A stretch of DNA of 64,000 nucleotides, from positions 1 to 64,000 of the forward strand of contig JAPOYR010000009.1 in NCBI GenBank assembly GCA_026706485.1, written 5' to 3'. Under the pieces are notes generated by a model that saw only the letters and a program-made list of their open reading frames with translations, had not been told where the DNA came from and made no database searches. The stretch's first letter is position 1, and every line of letters begins with the position of its first letter. Source of the DNA: Chloroflexota bacterium (GTDB taxonomy: Bacteria; Chloroflexota; UBA11872). Positions 25,616 through 35,017 of the stretch are shown here, one piece after another. A program made the translations under genes and the position numbers.

Positions 25616-26659
25616 ATGCAACCTGAGCCGGTTCCCACCGCCTACGTCGGCCTGGGCGGTCGCGGCATGCGCTACCTCCGCGCCTCGCATTGGGTCGGCG
25701 GCTTCACGCCCGTCGCTTTGGTGGACACGGACGCGGAGCGGTTTGGCGAGGCCCGCGAGTTCACTGACTTGCCCGAGCTCGCTTGCCACGCCTCGCTCGC
25801 CGCCGCGCTGCAGGCGCATGAGATTGCGGCCGTCTTCGTCTGTGCGCCGGCGTCGGCGCACGCCGCCATCATCTTGGAGGCCGTCAGGGCCGGGGCGCAC
25901 GTCTTTACCGAGACGCCGTTCACCACCAACTACGCCGATGCCGCCGAGGCCGTGAAGATCGCCGCGGCGAAGGACCTGGCGATCGTGGTCGCCCAGCAGT
26001 ACCGGCTCGCGGCGGTGGAACGCACCATCGCGAAACTCTTGGCGCAGGGCGCGTTGGGAGGGGTCGGCTTCGGATACCTGCGGCACGATCTGCCTGCACG
26101 CGAGCCGGCCGCCGAGGACGGGACTTCGCGACTCTGGCGGGCAGACGTCCACACCATCGATTCGCTCATCGCGATGATGCCCGGGAGTCCGACGCGCGTC
26201 TTCGGCCGCCTCTTTTCGCCAGGATTCAGCGATGCCGTGGCGCCCAGCTCGCTGCAGGCGACGCTCGAATTCGACGACGGTTCCGTGGTCCAATACTTGT
26301 CCAGCTTCGAATCGCACAAGCCCGGCTATAGCTTTCGGATCGACTGCGAAGCCGCAACCTTGGTGCACCGCGCCGCGCATCCGGGGCGCGGTGACGACGC
26401 GGCCGAGCTGATCCAGATTGCGCTCGACGGCAGCCAGCAACCGGTGACGCTCGATACGAGCTACGACGACGCTTGGTTAGAGGAGACCCTCGCCATCTTC
26501 TTCAGGGACTCCTTCCGGTTGGGCAAAGAGCCTGCCAGCAGCGGGCGTAACAATCTGGCCACCATGGCCGTGCTGCAGGCGCTGCTGCGCAGTTCCGAGA
26601 CCGGGGAGGCGATTGACGTCGCGGATGTCGCGCCGGAGGCCATTCGTGAGCGTGGCTGA
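25616..26659 (+). CDS. Gfo/Idh/MocA family oxidoreductase
   Basis: This 347-residue NAD(P)-dependent oxidoreductase has an N-terminal Rossmann domain (YVGLGGRGMRYLRASH) and the family's C-terminal alpha/beta domain (RADVHTIDSLIAMM, ATLEFDDGSVVQYLSSFESH). The catalytic EKP motif is altered to ETP in HVFTETPFTTN (Thr100 in place of Lys). Loss of this Lys is expected to impair or change catalysis, though some Gfo/Idh members use other chemistry. The last codons (VADVAPEAIRERG) overlap the start of the deleted repeat copy, so the gene once preceded a second Gfo/Idh gene. Confidence 0.8.
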   Translation: MQPEPVPTAYVGLGGRGMRYLRASHWVGGFTPVALVDTDAERFGEAREFTDLPELACHASLAAALQAHEIAAVFVCAPASAHAAIILEAVRAGAHVFTETPFTTNYADAAEAVKIAAAKDLAIVVAQQYRLAAVERTIAKLLAQGALGGVGFGYLRHDLPAREPAAEDGTSRLWRADVHTIDSLIAMMPGSPTRVFGRLFSPGFSDAVAPSSLQATLEFDDGSVVQYLSSFESHKPGYSFRIDCEAATLVHRAAHPGRGDDAAELIQIALDGSQQPVTLDTSYDDAWLEETLAIFFRDSFRLGKEPASSGRNNLATMAVLQALLRSSETGEAIDVADVAPEAIRERG

Positions 26660-26784
26660 GGTGCCGGCGGAATCTCCTCTGCTCAACGACTTGCGCGGCG
26701 TGCTCAGCCTCGCGGCCGATCGCGGCCGGCACGTGCCGATCGGCTACCAGTTCCGCTAGGAGACGTCAGATCTCAGGTCGCTGG
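26621..26784. repeat. Short copy of the duplicated Gfo/Idh segment
   Basis: This repeats 24678-25138 with an internal 297-bp deletion that joins CTCCTCTG directly to CTCAACGAC. The deletion is in frame, leaving a 37-codon remnant from GTG 26646 that ends at a TAG absent from the long copy. The right edge overlaps the last codons of oppF on the opposite strand. Confidence 0.85.
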
Positions 26785-27867
26785 CGTGGCGTTCGTCGCG
26801 GGATTAGTGATGTTGCCCGCCGCCGTGTTCATGGGTAGCCGGTCGCGCACACCCGCCAGCTCCAGTTCCTTCGCGCGGTGACACGCGACCCAGTGACCCT
26901 CCGCCGCCTCTTCCCAGACGGGCGTGTCGGTCCGGCACACGTCCTGCGCATAGCGACAGCGGGGGTGGAAATAGCACCCGGACGGTGGCGCCGCCGGATT
27001 CGCGACCTCGCCCTCCAATACGATGCGCTGCGAGCGCCTTCGCGGGTCCGGCTCCGGCACCGACGACAGCAGGGCCTCCGTGTACGGATGCCTCGGGCTG
27101 TTGAACAGACGCTCACGATCGGTCATCTCGACCAGGCGGCCCACGTACATCACCGCCACCCGGTCGCTGAGGTGCTTCACCACACTCAGGTCGTGCGCCA
27201 CGAAGAGATACGTGAGCCCGAGTTTCTGCTGCAGGTCGAGCAGCAGATTCAGGATCTGCGCCTGCACCGAAACGTCCAGCGCGGATACCGGCTCGTCGGC
27301 CACGACCAATGTGGGGTTCAGGGCCAGCGCCCGGGCGATTCCGATGCGCTGCCGTTGCCCGCCGCTGAAGGCGTGCGGGAATCGGCGCATGTACTCAGGA
27401 CGCATACCCACCAAGCGCAGCAACTCTTCCACCCGCTCCTGCCGTTCCCGGCGGCTGCGCATGCCGTTCACCAGCAGCGGCTCACCGACGATCTCCAACA
27501 ACGGGAACCTTGGGTTCAGCGAGCTGAAGGGGTCCTGAAAGATCATTTGCATGTCGCGACGCAGCCGCCGCAGCTCGCGCCGCGTGCTTTGCGCCACATC
27601 GAACACCGTGTCTTCGGTTGGCCGGAACAGAATCTGGCCATCCGTCGGGTCGATCGCGCGCAGGATGCAGCGGGCCGTGGTCGTCTTCCCGCAACCGCTC
27701 TCACCCACCAGCGACAGCGTCTCGCCCCGGTCGATGTGGAACGACACGTCGTCCACGGCTCGCACCGCGCCCACCTCGCGGCGCATAAAGCCCTTCCGGA
27801 TGGGAAAGTTCTTCTTGAGGCGTTTCACCTCGAGGAGAGGGTGTCCGTTCGGCCCTTCGACGGTCAT
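26773..27867 (-). CDS. oppF: Oligopeptide/dipeptide ABC transporter ATPase (OppF-like)
   Basis: This 364-residue ATPase energises uptake through the OppBC permease. Walker A is GESGCGKTT (residues 55-63), the signature is [10 protein letters not shown], and Walker B is [12 protein letters not shown]. The C-terminal oligopeptide/dipeptide extension holds the usual cysteine cluster ([14 protein letters not shown]), which in this family can hold an Fe-S cluster. The C-terminal tail ([10 protein letters not shown]) is unusual and its coding end overlaps the duplicated segment at 26621-26784, so the original tail may have been replaced. It overlaps oppD by 4 bp and is last in the oppBCDF operon. 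Confidence 0.85.
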   Translation of the reverse strand: MTVEGPNGHPLLEVKRLKKNFPIRKGFMRREVGAVRAVDDVSFHIDRGETLSLVGESGCGKTTTARCILRAIDPTDGQILFRPTEDTVFDVAQSTRRELRRLRRDMQMIFQDPFSSLNPRFPLLEIVGEPLLVNGMRSRRERQERVEELLRLVGMRPEYMRRFPHAFSGGQRQRIGIARALALNPTLVVADEPVSALDVSVQAQILNLLLDLQQKLGLTYLFVAHDLSVVKHLSDRVAVMYVGRLVEMTDRERLFNSPRHPYTEALLSSVPEPDPRRRSQRIVLEGEVANPAAPPSGCYFHPRCRYAQDVCRTDTPVWEEAAEGHWVACHRAKELELAGVRDRLPMNTAAGNITNPATNATPAT

Positions 27868-28916
27868 GCCCGCTCGTCCGTGGGCTCGTGATACAGGAAG
27901 CAGCTCACCAATTGATCTGACGTTCGCTCATCGAGCGCCTGGAGTTCGGGCACGTGCCGATCGCACGTTCCCGGAATGAATTGTGGACAGCGATCGTGGA
28001 ACGGGCAGCCCTCGGGCCGGTTGTAGGGATGCGGGATGGCGCCGCTGATGGTGGGCAGCGGGACACGCGCCTCTGAATACAGGCTCGGGATCGACTGCAG
28101 CAGCAGGCGTGTGTAGGGATGCTTGGGATTGTGGAAGATCGCATCCACGGAACCCTCCTCAACCACCCGTCCCAGATACATCACGACAACGTTGTCGCAC
28201 ATCTCGGCCACCACGCCCAGGTTGTGCGTGATCAGGATGATCGCCATACCGAGGTCGGTCTGAAGCTGCCGCAGCAGGTCCAGAATCTGCGCCTGCGTCG
28301 TCACGTCCAGAGCCGTCGTGGGCTCGTCGGCAATCAAGACTCTCGGCTCGGCGGACAGCGCCATGGCGATCATCGCGCGCTGCCGCAGACCACCGCTCAG
28401 CTGGTAGGCGTATTCGTTAAGGCGCGCCTCGGCTCGTGAGATGCCGACTTGCCGCAAGAGGTCGGCCGCGCGTTCACGGGCTTCGCGCTTGCCCAACGGC
28501 GAGTGCAGCCGGATGGCCTCGACGATTTGGCTCCCGATCGGATGCACCGGACTGAACGAGGTCATGGGTTCCTGAAAGATCATCGCGATCTCGCCGCCGC
28601 GAATCTGCCGCATCTCCGGGCCGTCGGCCGAAATCTGCGCCAGATCGAGTTCGACTTCCCGTCCGTCGGTTCGATGCAGAAAACGAATCTCGCCTTCCAC
28701 GATTTCGCCTGGATGTTCGACGATGCGCAATATCGAGCGTGCGGTCACGCTCTTTCCGCAGCCGCTCTCGCCCACGATCCCGAGGGTCTGGCCGGCGCAC
28801 ACCTCGAAGCTCGCGCCGTCCACCGCGCGCACCGTGCCCTCATCTGGGAAGAAATGGGTCTTGAGGTCTTGCACGCGCAGCAGTGGCCGCCGTTTCCCTG
28901 CGGCAAGGGTGGCCAT
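27864..28916 (-). CDS. oppD: Oligopeptide/dipeptide ABC transporter ATPase (OppD-like)
   Basis: This 350-residue ATPase is the partner of the OppF-like subunit. Walker A is [13 protein letters not shown] (residues 49-61), the signature is [12 protein letters not shown], and Walker B is [12 protein letters not shown]. The C-terminal region again carries the cysteine-rich stretch [15 protein letters not shown]. It follows oppC by three bases and overlaps oppF by 4 bp, so all four genes should form one transcript. The transported compound could be a peptide, a sugar oligomer or another organic; the motifs do not decide. Confidence 0.88.
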   Translation of the reverse strand: MATLAAGKRRPLLRVQDLKTHFFPDEGTVRAVDGASFEVCAGQTLGIVGESGCGKSVTARSILRIVEHPGEIVEGEIRFLHRTDGREVELDLAQISADGPEMRQIRGGEIAMIFQEPMTSFSPVHPIGSQIVEAIRLHSPLGKREARERAADLLRQVGISRAEARLNEYAYQLSGGLRQRAMIAMALSAEPRVLIADEPTTALDVTTQAQILDLLRQLQTDLGMAIILITHNLGVVAEMCDNVVVMYLGRVVEEGSVDAIFHNPKHPYTRLLLQSIPSLYSEARVPLPTISGAIPHPYNRPEGCPFHDRCPQFIPGTCDRHVPELQALDERTSDQLVSCFLYHEPTDERA

Positions 28917-28919
28917 CAG

Positions 28920-30113
28920 CTAGGTCCCGTACGGATCCGCGGCGTCCCGCAGACCGTCCCCGAGGAAATTGAACGCCAGAATCGCGACGATCACCGGCAG
29001 CGCCGGCAGCAGCAGCCAGGGTGACAGCGCCAACGTCTGAATGTTCTGCGCCTGCTGCAGCAGCACCCCCCAGGAGATGGCGGGCGGCCGCAAGCCTAGA
29101 CCCAGGAATGACAGCGAGGTCTCGCTGATGATGATGGTGGGGATGGCCAGCGTCGTGGCCGCGATGATGTGGCTCAGGAACGAGGGCACCATGTGTCGCA
29201 GGATGATGCGCATGCGGCTGGCCCCGGCCAGCTCGGCGGCCATCACGAAGTCCTCTTCCCGCAGCGAGAGAAAGCGGCCGCGCACCACGCGCGCCAGTTC
29301 GGTCCACAAGATCAACGCCAGAAGGATTGTGATCGCGAAGTAGATCTGCTCGATCGACCAGTCCTTCGGCACCGCTGCGGCAATTCCCATCAACAGCGGA
29401 ATCTGCGGGATCGAGCGCACGATTTCGATGATGCGTTGAATCACGGTGTCGATCAGGCCGCCGAAGTACCCCGACACGCCGCCGATCACGATTCCCAGAA
29501 TCTGACTGATCGCCACCGCGATCAGCCCGATCGTCATCGAGATCCTGGTCGCGAAAACGATCCGCGACCACATGTCGCGCCCTTGAATATCAGTGCCCAG
29601 CAGCGACACATGCTCCTGCGCCAGCGTGCCACCCGCGTCGTCGCTCACACCGATCAGGTGCCGGTCCCACGGAATGATGCCCAAGATCTCGTACTCCAAT
29701 CCCTGCGCAAAGAACTGCACCGAGATCGGTTGATCGCCCAGGATCTCGTACACGCGTTCGAACGTTTCCGGATCGCGACTTCCCTCGAATGCGAGCACAT
29801 GCGGGTTCCACCCGTCGTCATCGAACAGGTGAATCGGCTGCGGCGGCAATAGACCGCGCTTGGCCGCCGGCAAGTTCGGATCGGCGTAGGCGAAGAAGTC
29901 CGCAAACAGCACCACCACGTAATACGTGATCAGCACAATCGCCGCGATGTTCGCGACCTTGTGTTTGCGGAATCGCCACCAGGTGAGTTGCCACTGTGTG
30001 GCGACCGAGATGCGCTCTTCCTCGCGCGCGCCGCCGACGGCCACTGTGCTCTCAATCGTTCGGGTGGTGTGGTCCTCAGCCACCGCGCGCCTCAAACTTG
30101 ATTCGCGGATCAA
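28920..30113 (-). CDS. oppC: ABC transporter permease (OppC-like)
   Basis: This permease of up to 397 residues has an N-terminal OppC domain (WRFRKHKVANIAAIVLITYY) followed by a periplasmic region of about 120 residues containing RGLLPPQPIHLFDDDGWNPH and SLLGTDIQGRDMWSRI. The BPD_transp_1 core then has about five membrane spans with the cytoplasmic EAA loop (FVMAAELAGASRMRIILRHM). ATG 30113 overlaps oppB by 38 bp; GTG 30083 would give a more usual 8-bp overlap and may be the true start. The enlarged periplasmic insert is a feature of OppC proteins in this type of system. Confidence 0.85.
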   Translation of the reverse strand: MIRESSLRRAVAEDHTTRTIESTVAVGGAREEERISVATQWQLTWWRFRKHKVANIAAIVLITYYVVVLFADFFAYADPNLPAAKRGLLPPQPIHLFDDDGWNPHVLAFEGSRDPETFERVYEILGDQPISVQFFAQGLEYEILGIIPWDRHLIGVSDDAGGTLAQEHVSLLGTDIQGRDMWSRIVFATRISMTIGLIAVAISQILGIVIGGVSGYFGGLIDTVIQRIIEIVRSIPQIPLLMGIAAAVPKDWSIEQIYFAITILLALILWTELARVVRGRFLSLREEDFVMAAELAGASRMRIILRHMVPSFLSHIIAATTLAIPTIIISETSLSFLGLGLRPPAISWGVLLQQAQNIQTLALSPWLLLPALPVIVAILAFNFLGDGLRDAADPYGT

Positions 30114-31071
30114 GAATCACCAGCAAGATGTCCGAAATCAGCGTGCCGACTACCGTGATGACGCCCAATAACAGAATGATCGTCCCCGCCAGGAAGGAGT
30201 CTTGCGCGATCAGCGACTTCAGGAGAATCGGCCCGAGCGTCGGCAAGCTCAGCACGATCGATACGATCACGCTGCCTCCCACGATGTCTCGCAGCACGAA
30301 AGGCACGATGCTCACGAACGGATTCAGTGCCACGCGCACCGGGTACTTGAGCACCGCCCGGCTGTTCGTCAGGCCCTTCGCCCGCGCGGTTACCAAATAC
30401 GGCTTACGCAGCTCATCCAGCAAGTTCGCCCGCATGATGCGTATCAGGAACGCGGTCCCCGCCAGTCCCAGCGCCAGCGCGGGTATCGGCATGTGCTGCA
30501 TCAGATCCCAGAACTTGGCCCAGCTCCAATCCGCCTGGGCGTACTCCGGCGAGAAGAGGCCACCGACGTTGGCGTCAAACAGAACAAATCCGAAATACAT
30601 CAGCACGAGCGCCAAGAGGAAGCCCGGAATCGCCAGACCAATGAACCCGATGAAGGTGAACGCATAGTCGCCGATGGAGTACTGCTTGACGGCCGAGTAG
30701 ACGCCGATCGGCAGCGCCACGATCCACGTGAGCAGCAGCGCCGCTACCGACACCACAATAGTCAGCAGGAATCGATCGCCGATCACATCCAGAACCGGCC
30801 GGTTGAACTCGAAAGACACCCCGAAATTTCCCTGCGCCATCAGGCCCAGCCAGCGGAAGTACTGCAAGATGACCGGCTGATCGAGCCCGTAGAGATCGCG
30901 CAGCGCCTGCGCTTCGTGGTCGGTGAAGATGGTGCCCTGCGATTGCAACTGCGCGATGTATGAGGTCACGTAATCGCCCGGCGGGATTTGAATGACGACG
31001 AACGACAGCATCGAAATCGCCCACAACGTCGCGAACGCAAACAGCGTTCGGCGGATCAGCCAGCCTGCCAT
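30076..31071 (-). CDS. oppB: ABC transporter permease (OppB-like)
   Basis: This 331-residue membrane protein is the first gene of the oppBCDF operon. The N-terminus MAGWLIRRTLFAFATLWAIS is typical of OppB, and PGDYVTSYIAQLQSQGT lies in the external loop. The EAA loop is YLVTARAKGLTNSRAVLKYP. About six membrane segments are visible. Its translation start lies in a 27-bp tandem duplication (31061-31114), so the upstream copy also offers an ATG that opens a five-codon frame. A binding protein is encoded separately at 32696 on the other strand. Confidence 0.88.
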   Translation of the reverse strand: MAGWLIRRTLFAFATLWAISMLSFVVIQIPPGDYVTSYIAQLQSQGTIFTDHEAQALRDLYGLDQPVILQYFRWLGLMAQGNFGVSFEFNRPVLDVIGDRFLLTIVVSVAALLLTWIVALPIGVYSAVKQYSIGDYAFTFIGFIGLAIPGFLLALVLMYFGFVLFDANVGGLFSPEYAQADWSWAKFWDLMQHMPIPALALGLAGTAFLIRIMRANLLDELRKPYLVTARAKGLTNSRAVLKYPVRVALNPFVSIVPFVLRDIVGGSVIVSIVLSLPTLGPILLKSLIAQDSFLAGTIILLLGVITVVGTLISDILLVILDPRIKFEARGG

Positions 31072-31114
31072 CGGATCATTTCAGCCCCAGCCTGCCATCG
31101 GATCATTTCAGCCC
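31061..31114. repeat. 27-bp tandem duplication at the oppB start
   Basis: A 27-base unit (CAGCCTGCCATCGGATCATT plus TCAGCCC on the + strand) occurs twice without a gap. On the minus strand each copy contains ATGGCAGGCTGG, so the oppB start codon and its upstream sequence are doubled. The upstream copy reads Met-Ala-Gly-Trp-Gly-stop and could act as a tiny leader or decoy start. Confidence 0.85.
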
Positions 31115-31156
31115 TAGCGCGGGCGGCTGGCCAAGCGTGGCCCGGGCGCAGCCGAG

Positions 31157-31996
31157 CTAGAACCGCCCGGCCACCCAGCCGTCCGCGACGCGCCGGGCGG
31201 CCGCCGCGGCCGCCGCGGGTTCGATGTGGACTTCGAACGTCCACGCACCGTCGAAGCCCATGGTGGTCAACGCCGCGTACAACTCCGCCCAATCCACATC
31301 TCCCTGGCCAGGCATCCAGTGCCGGTCCGCCACGCCGTCCGTGTCCTGCAGATGCAACGCCATGAGGCGCTCGCCAGCGATGCGCGCTTCGGCCGCTGGA
31401 TCGAGCCCGCTCATGTACGCGTGCCCGGTGTCCAGGCAGAGTCCCACCTCATCGGGGTAGCCGTCGATCACGGCCCGCACCTCTTCCATCAGGACCCCCG
31501 GCCGGGGCCGGCCATGTGACGGCATGTTTTCGCAGGCGAGGCGAATGCCGAGCGTCTCGGCCATCCGCAGCAACTCGTCCAGCGAGCGACGAAAGGCATC
31601 CAGGTGCGCCGCGCGGTTCCCTTCGTCCCATTCGAGTGACTTGTTCGGTGGAACCCCGCTGCCGCTGGGATGCACGATCGCCGCGCCGCCGCCCAGCGCC
31701 GCGTACGGCTCGAAGCACGCGCTGATCTCCGCTACCGAAGCCTGGCGGTGGTCCTCGTCCAGCGCCCCCAGATTCGTGGCGCCGATTGGTGGGTGGATGG
31801 TTGGGGCCTGCACGCCATGCCGATCGAGCACCGATCGCACCACCGCGATATCGACAGGGGGCTCCACGTGCTTGAAAGAGAGCTCGCAGCCGCGGATTCC
31901 GGCTGCGGCCAGGCCGCGCACAATCGGCTCCAACCCCCCCGCACGCTCATCTTCCACGAAATAATTCGACGAGATGGCCAGGCCGAACTTTGGCAC
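31157..31996 (-). CDS. Sugar phosphate isomerase/epimerase family protein
   Basis: This 279-residue xylose-isomerase-like TIM-barrel protein starts at GTG 31996 (VPKFGLAISSNYF), which has a G-rich Shine-Dalgarno run eight bases upstream; the longer frame to 32122 adds unrelated residues. Visible strands include GIRGCELSFKHVEPP, IRLACENMPSHGRPRPG, VGLCLDTGHAYMSG and LMALHLQDTDG, with Glu, Asp and His residues placed for a divalent metal. It is co-directional with oppBCDF and 85 bp upstream of oppB, so it may be co-transcribed. The substrate is unknown. Confidence 0.8.
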   Translation of the reverse strand: MPKFGLAISSNYFVEDERAGGLEPIVRGLAAAGIRGCELSFKHVEPPVDIAVVRSVLDRHGVQAPTIHPPIGATNLGALDEDHRQASVAEISACFEPYAALGGGAAIVHPSGSGVPPNKSLEWDEGNRAAHLDAFRRSLDELLRMAETLGIRLACENMPSHGRPRPGVLMEEVRAVIDGYPDEVGLCLDTGHAYMSGLDPAAEARIAGERLMALHLQDTDGVADRHWMPGQGDVDWAELYAALTTMGFDGAWTFEVHIEPAAAAAAARRVADGWVAGRF

Positions 31997-32695
31997 GTCT
32001 ATAACCCCCCGTGTCGTGCGCCAACTGCGAAACTCGGTCGATGGTCTGGTGTGAATGCTGGCGATGATGGGCTGTCGCCACTTGAACGGCGAACGCCGCA
32101 TCCGCTCACCGAGCGCCTGCACGAGCCGACGCGGCCCAGCCGCCAGGGGATATTGCCGCGCTGGCCGTCTGTCCGCTCATGCGCCAATGTCAGCAGGAGG
32201 ATCCGGATCCTCTTCCCGCAATCAGACGACGCCCTCGCGATGCACAGCCCCACGCGGCACTGAGAGCCGAGAACTCACGTCTGTATTCGCTGCTTTCCCA
32301 GCATACGTCGCAGAGAACCCTAACGAAACCGCAAAGCGCCGGACTGTTGACCACCACAGATGACGGATCGCCGAGCGCTGACAAACCCCAGGTGCGCCGC
32401 GTCCGATGAACCAGCGGCGCCTCCCGGATACCGTATACGAGAGGGATGTTCAACAACAACTCGTACGCAGCGGCAGACGCAGTCTGAACGGCCCTAACAG
32501 GTGGCAGCGTACGCATCGCCTGCGTTGACGCATCAATAGTGCTCGCATACGCTATGCGCACGATTGCGCGATGCGCACGATATCGAAATCGTCATCGGGA
32601 TCGTCGCACCGGCTTTAGGCATCTCCGGTCGGCGCAAGCGTGATTGTTGAGCAAAGCGGGTATCGCATCCGAGGTTGGTACCGGGGAGGTTGGTT
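31997..32695. other. Gene-free divergent regulatory region
   Basis: About 700 bp separate the minus-strand isomerase from the plus-strand OppA gene. No credible coding frame was found. It contains a perfect 16-bp palindrome GAGGATCCGGATCCTC (32197-32212) and a direct repeat ATGCGCACGAT at 32554-32564 and 32571-32581, 17 bp apart and about 115 bp before oppA. These are candidate regulator sites for two divergent transport transcripts; no promoter could be assigned. Confidence 0.4.
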
Positions 32696-34933
32696 ATGAA
32701 ACGCCTGTCGCGTCGACATTGGCTTCGTTTGATCGGAGGCGGCGCAGTCGGAGTCGCGGGCGTGCCGATTCTGATGGCCTGTGGCGAGACTGAGGTCGCC
32801 ACCAAGGAAGTGCCGATCGAGACGACTGTGATCAAAGAGGTCCCGGTCGAGAGGGTGGTGATCCAAGAGAAGATCGTCACCAAGGAAGTGGAAGTGCCGG
32901 TCGCGACCACCGTGATCAAGGAAGTTCCGGTCGAGAAGGTCGTAGAAAAGGTCATTGAGACCGAGCGGGTGATACCGGCCCTCCAGCCGGCCAGCGGTGA
33001 GAACGTCGACGTCGTGACTGGCTTCATTCCGGAGTCGTTCTCCGAGGCGCCGCAATGGACCGCGTTGGTGCAGGCCGGGAGGCTTCCACCTATCTCGGAG
33101 CGGCTGCCAAAGGAGCCGTTGGTCTACCGGCCGCTGCGGCGAATTGGCAAGTATGGCGGCACGATGCGCCGGGCGTTCACTGGGCCCGGCGACCTCGCCA
33201 ACTTTGACCGCATCCTCCACGACACGTTCTTGTACTGGAACAGCCAGCTAACCAAAGTCGTCCCTTATATCGCCAAGGGGTGGGAGGTCAGTGACGGCGG
33301 GACCACCTTTACTTTCTTCATGCGCGAGGGGCACCGCTGGTCCGACGGCACGCCGCTTACTGCTGACGACGTCATGTTTTGGTACGAGGACTTGTATCTG
33401 AACGACGACTACCACCCAGGCGGGTCTACCTGGAATGCCGACTCCCAAGGTGAACAGGGTACGTGGGAGAAGGTGGACGACTACACGGTCAGAGTCCGCT
33501 TCGGCGCACCCAACTTCGTTTTCGTCGAGCAGCTGGCTTCGAACCCGCCTGGCGGCGCGTTCTCCTCGAGTCACCTCGGAAATAGCATCTGGGCACCCAA
33601 GCACTACCTATCCCAGTTTCACCCCAAGCACGTCGGTGACGACAACGCCGCGAAGCTGGCCAGCGACGCCGGCTACGAAAACTGGGTCCAGCACATGAAG
33701 ACGGTCGCGCACCCCGTGCGCAACCCGGGGTGTCCGGTGACAACCGCCTGGAAGCCTCTAACCGCTAACAGCACACCGCAGGTATTGCTGGAGCGAAATC
33801 CCTACTATCACGCTGTGGATATCGAGGGCAATCAGCTGCCCTACATTGACCGAATCCGGACCGATCTTGCCGAGGACTTGGAGGTATTAAACCTCAGGGC
33901 CGTAGCTGGCGAACTTGACTTTCAGGTCCGGCACATCGTCATCGGCAACGTACCCGTCTTGAAGGCCAACGAAATCAGAGGCGGCTACACCGTGAGCTTC
34001 TATAACGGAAACCACGGCACCGAGGGTGGCTTTCACTTCAACCAGGCGTGGCAAGGTGATGACCCGGAGATCAAGAAGTGGCTTGAGACCTTTGACTTCC
34101 GGCGGGCGCTGTCGCACGGCATCGACCGCGACGAGCTAAACGAGATTCACTGGGTGGGCCTGGGTTCGCCCGGCACGACCTCGCCAGCCCCTGGCTCGCC
34201 CTACGCCCCCGAGCCCGAGTACCGCACGAAGTATGCCGACTTCGATCCTGCGAAGGCCAACGCGATCCTTGACGAGCTGGGCCTGGCAGAACGCGATGCC
34301 GACGGTTTCCGATTGCGCAGCGATGGCGAAGGCACGTTGATTCTGGATCTTGTCTCGGTCGCGGCGTCCTTTGTGGACTTTCCAGGTATCGCTGAGTCCG
34401 TGGGTCAGATGTGGGAGCGGAACCTCGGAATCCGCGTCAACTTTCAGGTGCTCGAGCGCAGCTTGTTCAACGTGCGACGGGCAAATGGCGAGTTGCAAAT
34501 CTGGATTTGGTCGCTGCACGGGAACGACACACCGCTCCTCTACCCGGGATCGTCCCTCATGGCCTCCGCGGCCTCTGCCGCCCCGCTCTACGGGATCTGG
34601 TACGAGACTGGCGGTGCCAGAGGGTTGGAGCCGCCCGCGGGCAGTGAGATCCGGCGCCAGCAGGAACTCCACCAGCGAGCCAAGGGAGTCTCCGTCGAAG
34701 AAGCCCGGGAACTCGGCAAGGAGATTCACCGCATCATGGTGGACAACCTGTGGGTCATCGGGACGGTCGGCCTGTCGCCGGCGCTCATTGGTGTGCGAGT
34801 TCGGAGCAACCGGCTTGAGAATGTGGCGGAGGTTCTCCCATATGGGCAAGCGGCCTATAGCCCGGGCCCCGCGCGCCCCGAGCAGTTTTTCTTCAAGGAC
34901 GCTGAGCCGGTCGAGCTCGATTTCGGCGGTTGA
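32696..34933 (+). CDS. oppA: Extracellular solute-binding lipoprotein (OppA/SBP family 5)
   Basis: This 745-residue SBP_bac_5 protein captures the solute for an Opp-type importer. The N-terminus has a twin-arginine motif (SRRHWLRL), a short hydrophobic segment and a lipobox ending at Cys (ILMAC), so Tat export and lipid anchoring are likely. Residues ~32-90 form a Val-Glu-Lys-rich linker (KEVPVEKVVEKVIETERV), possibly a coiled coil, as seen in Chloroflexota binding proteins. Family pieces follow, such as FTFFMREGHRWSDGTPLTAD and RRALSHGIDRDELNE. ATG 32696 follows GGGGAGGT at good spacing. It is divergent from oppBCDF and probably serves it. Confidence 0.85.
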   Translation: MKRLSRRHWLRLIGGGAVGVAGVPILMACGETEVATKEVPIETTVIKEVPVERVVIQEKIVTKEVEVPVATTVIKEVPVEKVVEKVIETERVIPALQPASGENVDVVTGFIPESFSEAPQWTALVQAGRLPPISERLPKEPLVYRPLRRIGKYGGTMRRAFTGPGDLANFDRILHDTFLYWNSQLTKVVPYIAKGWEVSDGGTTFTFFMREGHRWSDGTPLTADDVMFWYEDLYLNDDYHPGGSTWNADSQGEQGTWEKVDDYTVRVRFGAPNFVFVEQLASNPPGGAFSSSHLGNSIWAPKHYLSQFHPKHVGDDNAAKLASDAGYENWVQHMKTVAHPVRNPGCPVTTAWKPLTANSTPQVLLERNPYYHAVDIEGNQLPYIDRIRTDLAEDLEVLNLRAVAGELDFQVRHIVIGNVPVLKANEIRGGYTVSFYNGNHGTEGGFHFNQAWQGDDPEIKKWLETFDFRRALSHGIDRDELNEIHWVGLGSPGTTSPAPGSPYAPEPEYRTKYADFDPAKANAILDELGLAERDADGFRLRSDGEGTLILDLVSVAASFVDFPGIAESVGQMWERNLGIRVNFQVLERSLFNVRRANGELQIWIWSLHGNDTPLLYPGSSLMASAASAAPLYGIWYETGGARGLEPPAGSEIRRQQELHQRAKGVSVEEARELGKEIHRIMVDNLWVIGTVGLSPALIGVRVRSNRLENVAEVLPYGQAAYSPGPARPEQFFFKDAEPVELDFGG

Positions 34934-34946
34934 CACAGCAACCAAT

Positions 34947-34978
34947 CTCCGCCGCAGGCCGACCGGCCTGCGGCGGAG
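34947..34978. terminator. Strong hairpin after oppA
   Basis: Perfect 14-base arms CTCCGCCGCAGGCC (34947-34960) and GGCCTGCGGCGGAG (34965-34978) surround a four-base loop. It lies 13 bp after the oppA stop and 40 bp before the next gene. There is no T-run. It may end most oppA transcripts and lower expression of the downstream PhyH gene. Confidence 0.65.
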
Positions 34979-35017
34979 ACCCCTGTGCCGCCCGATATCC
35001 CTTGAGGAGTTTAGGCT

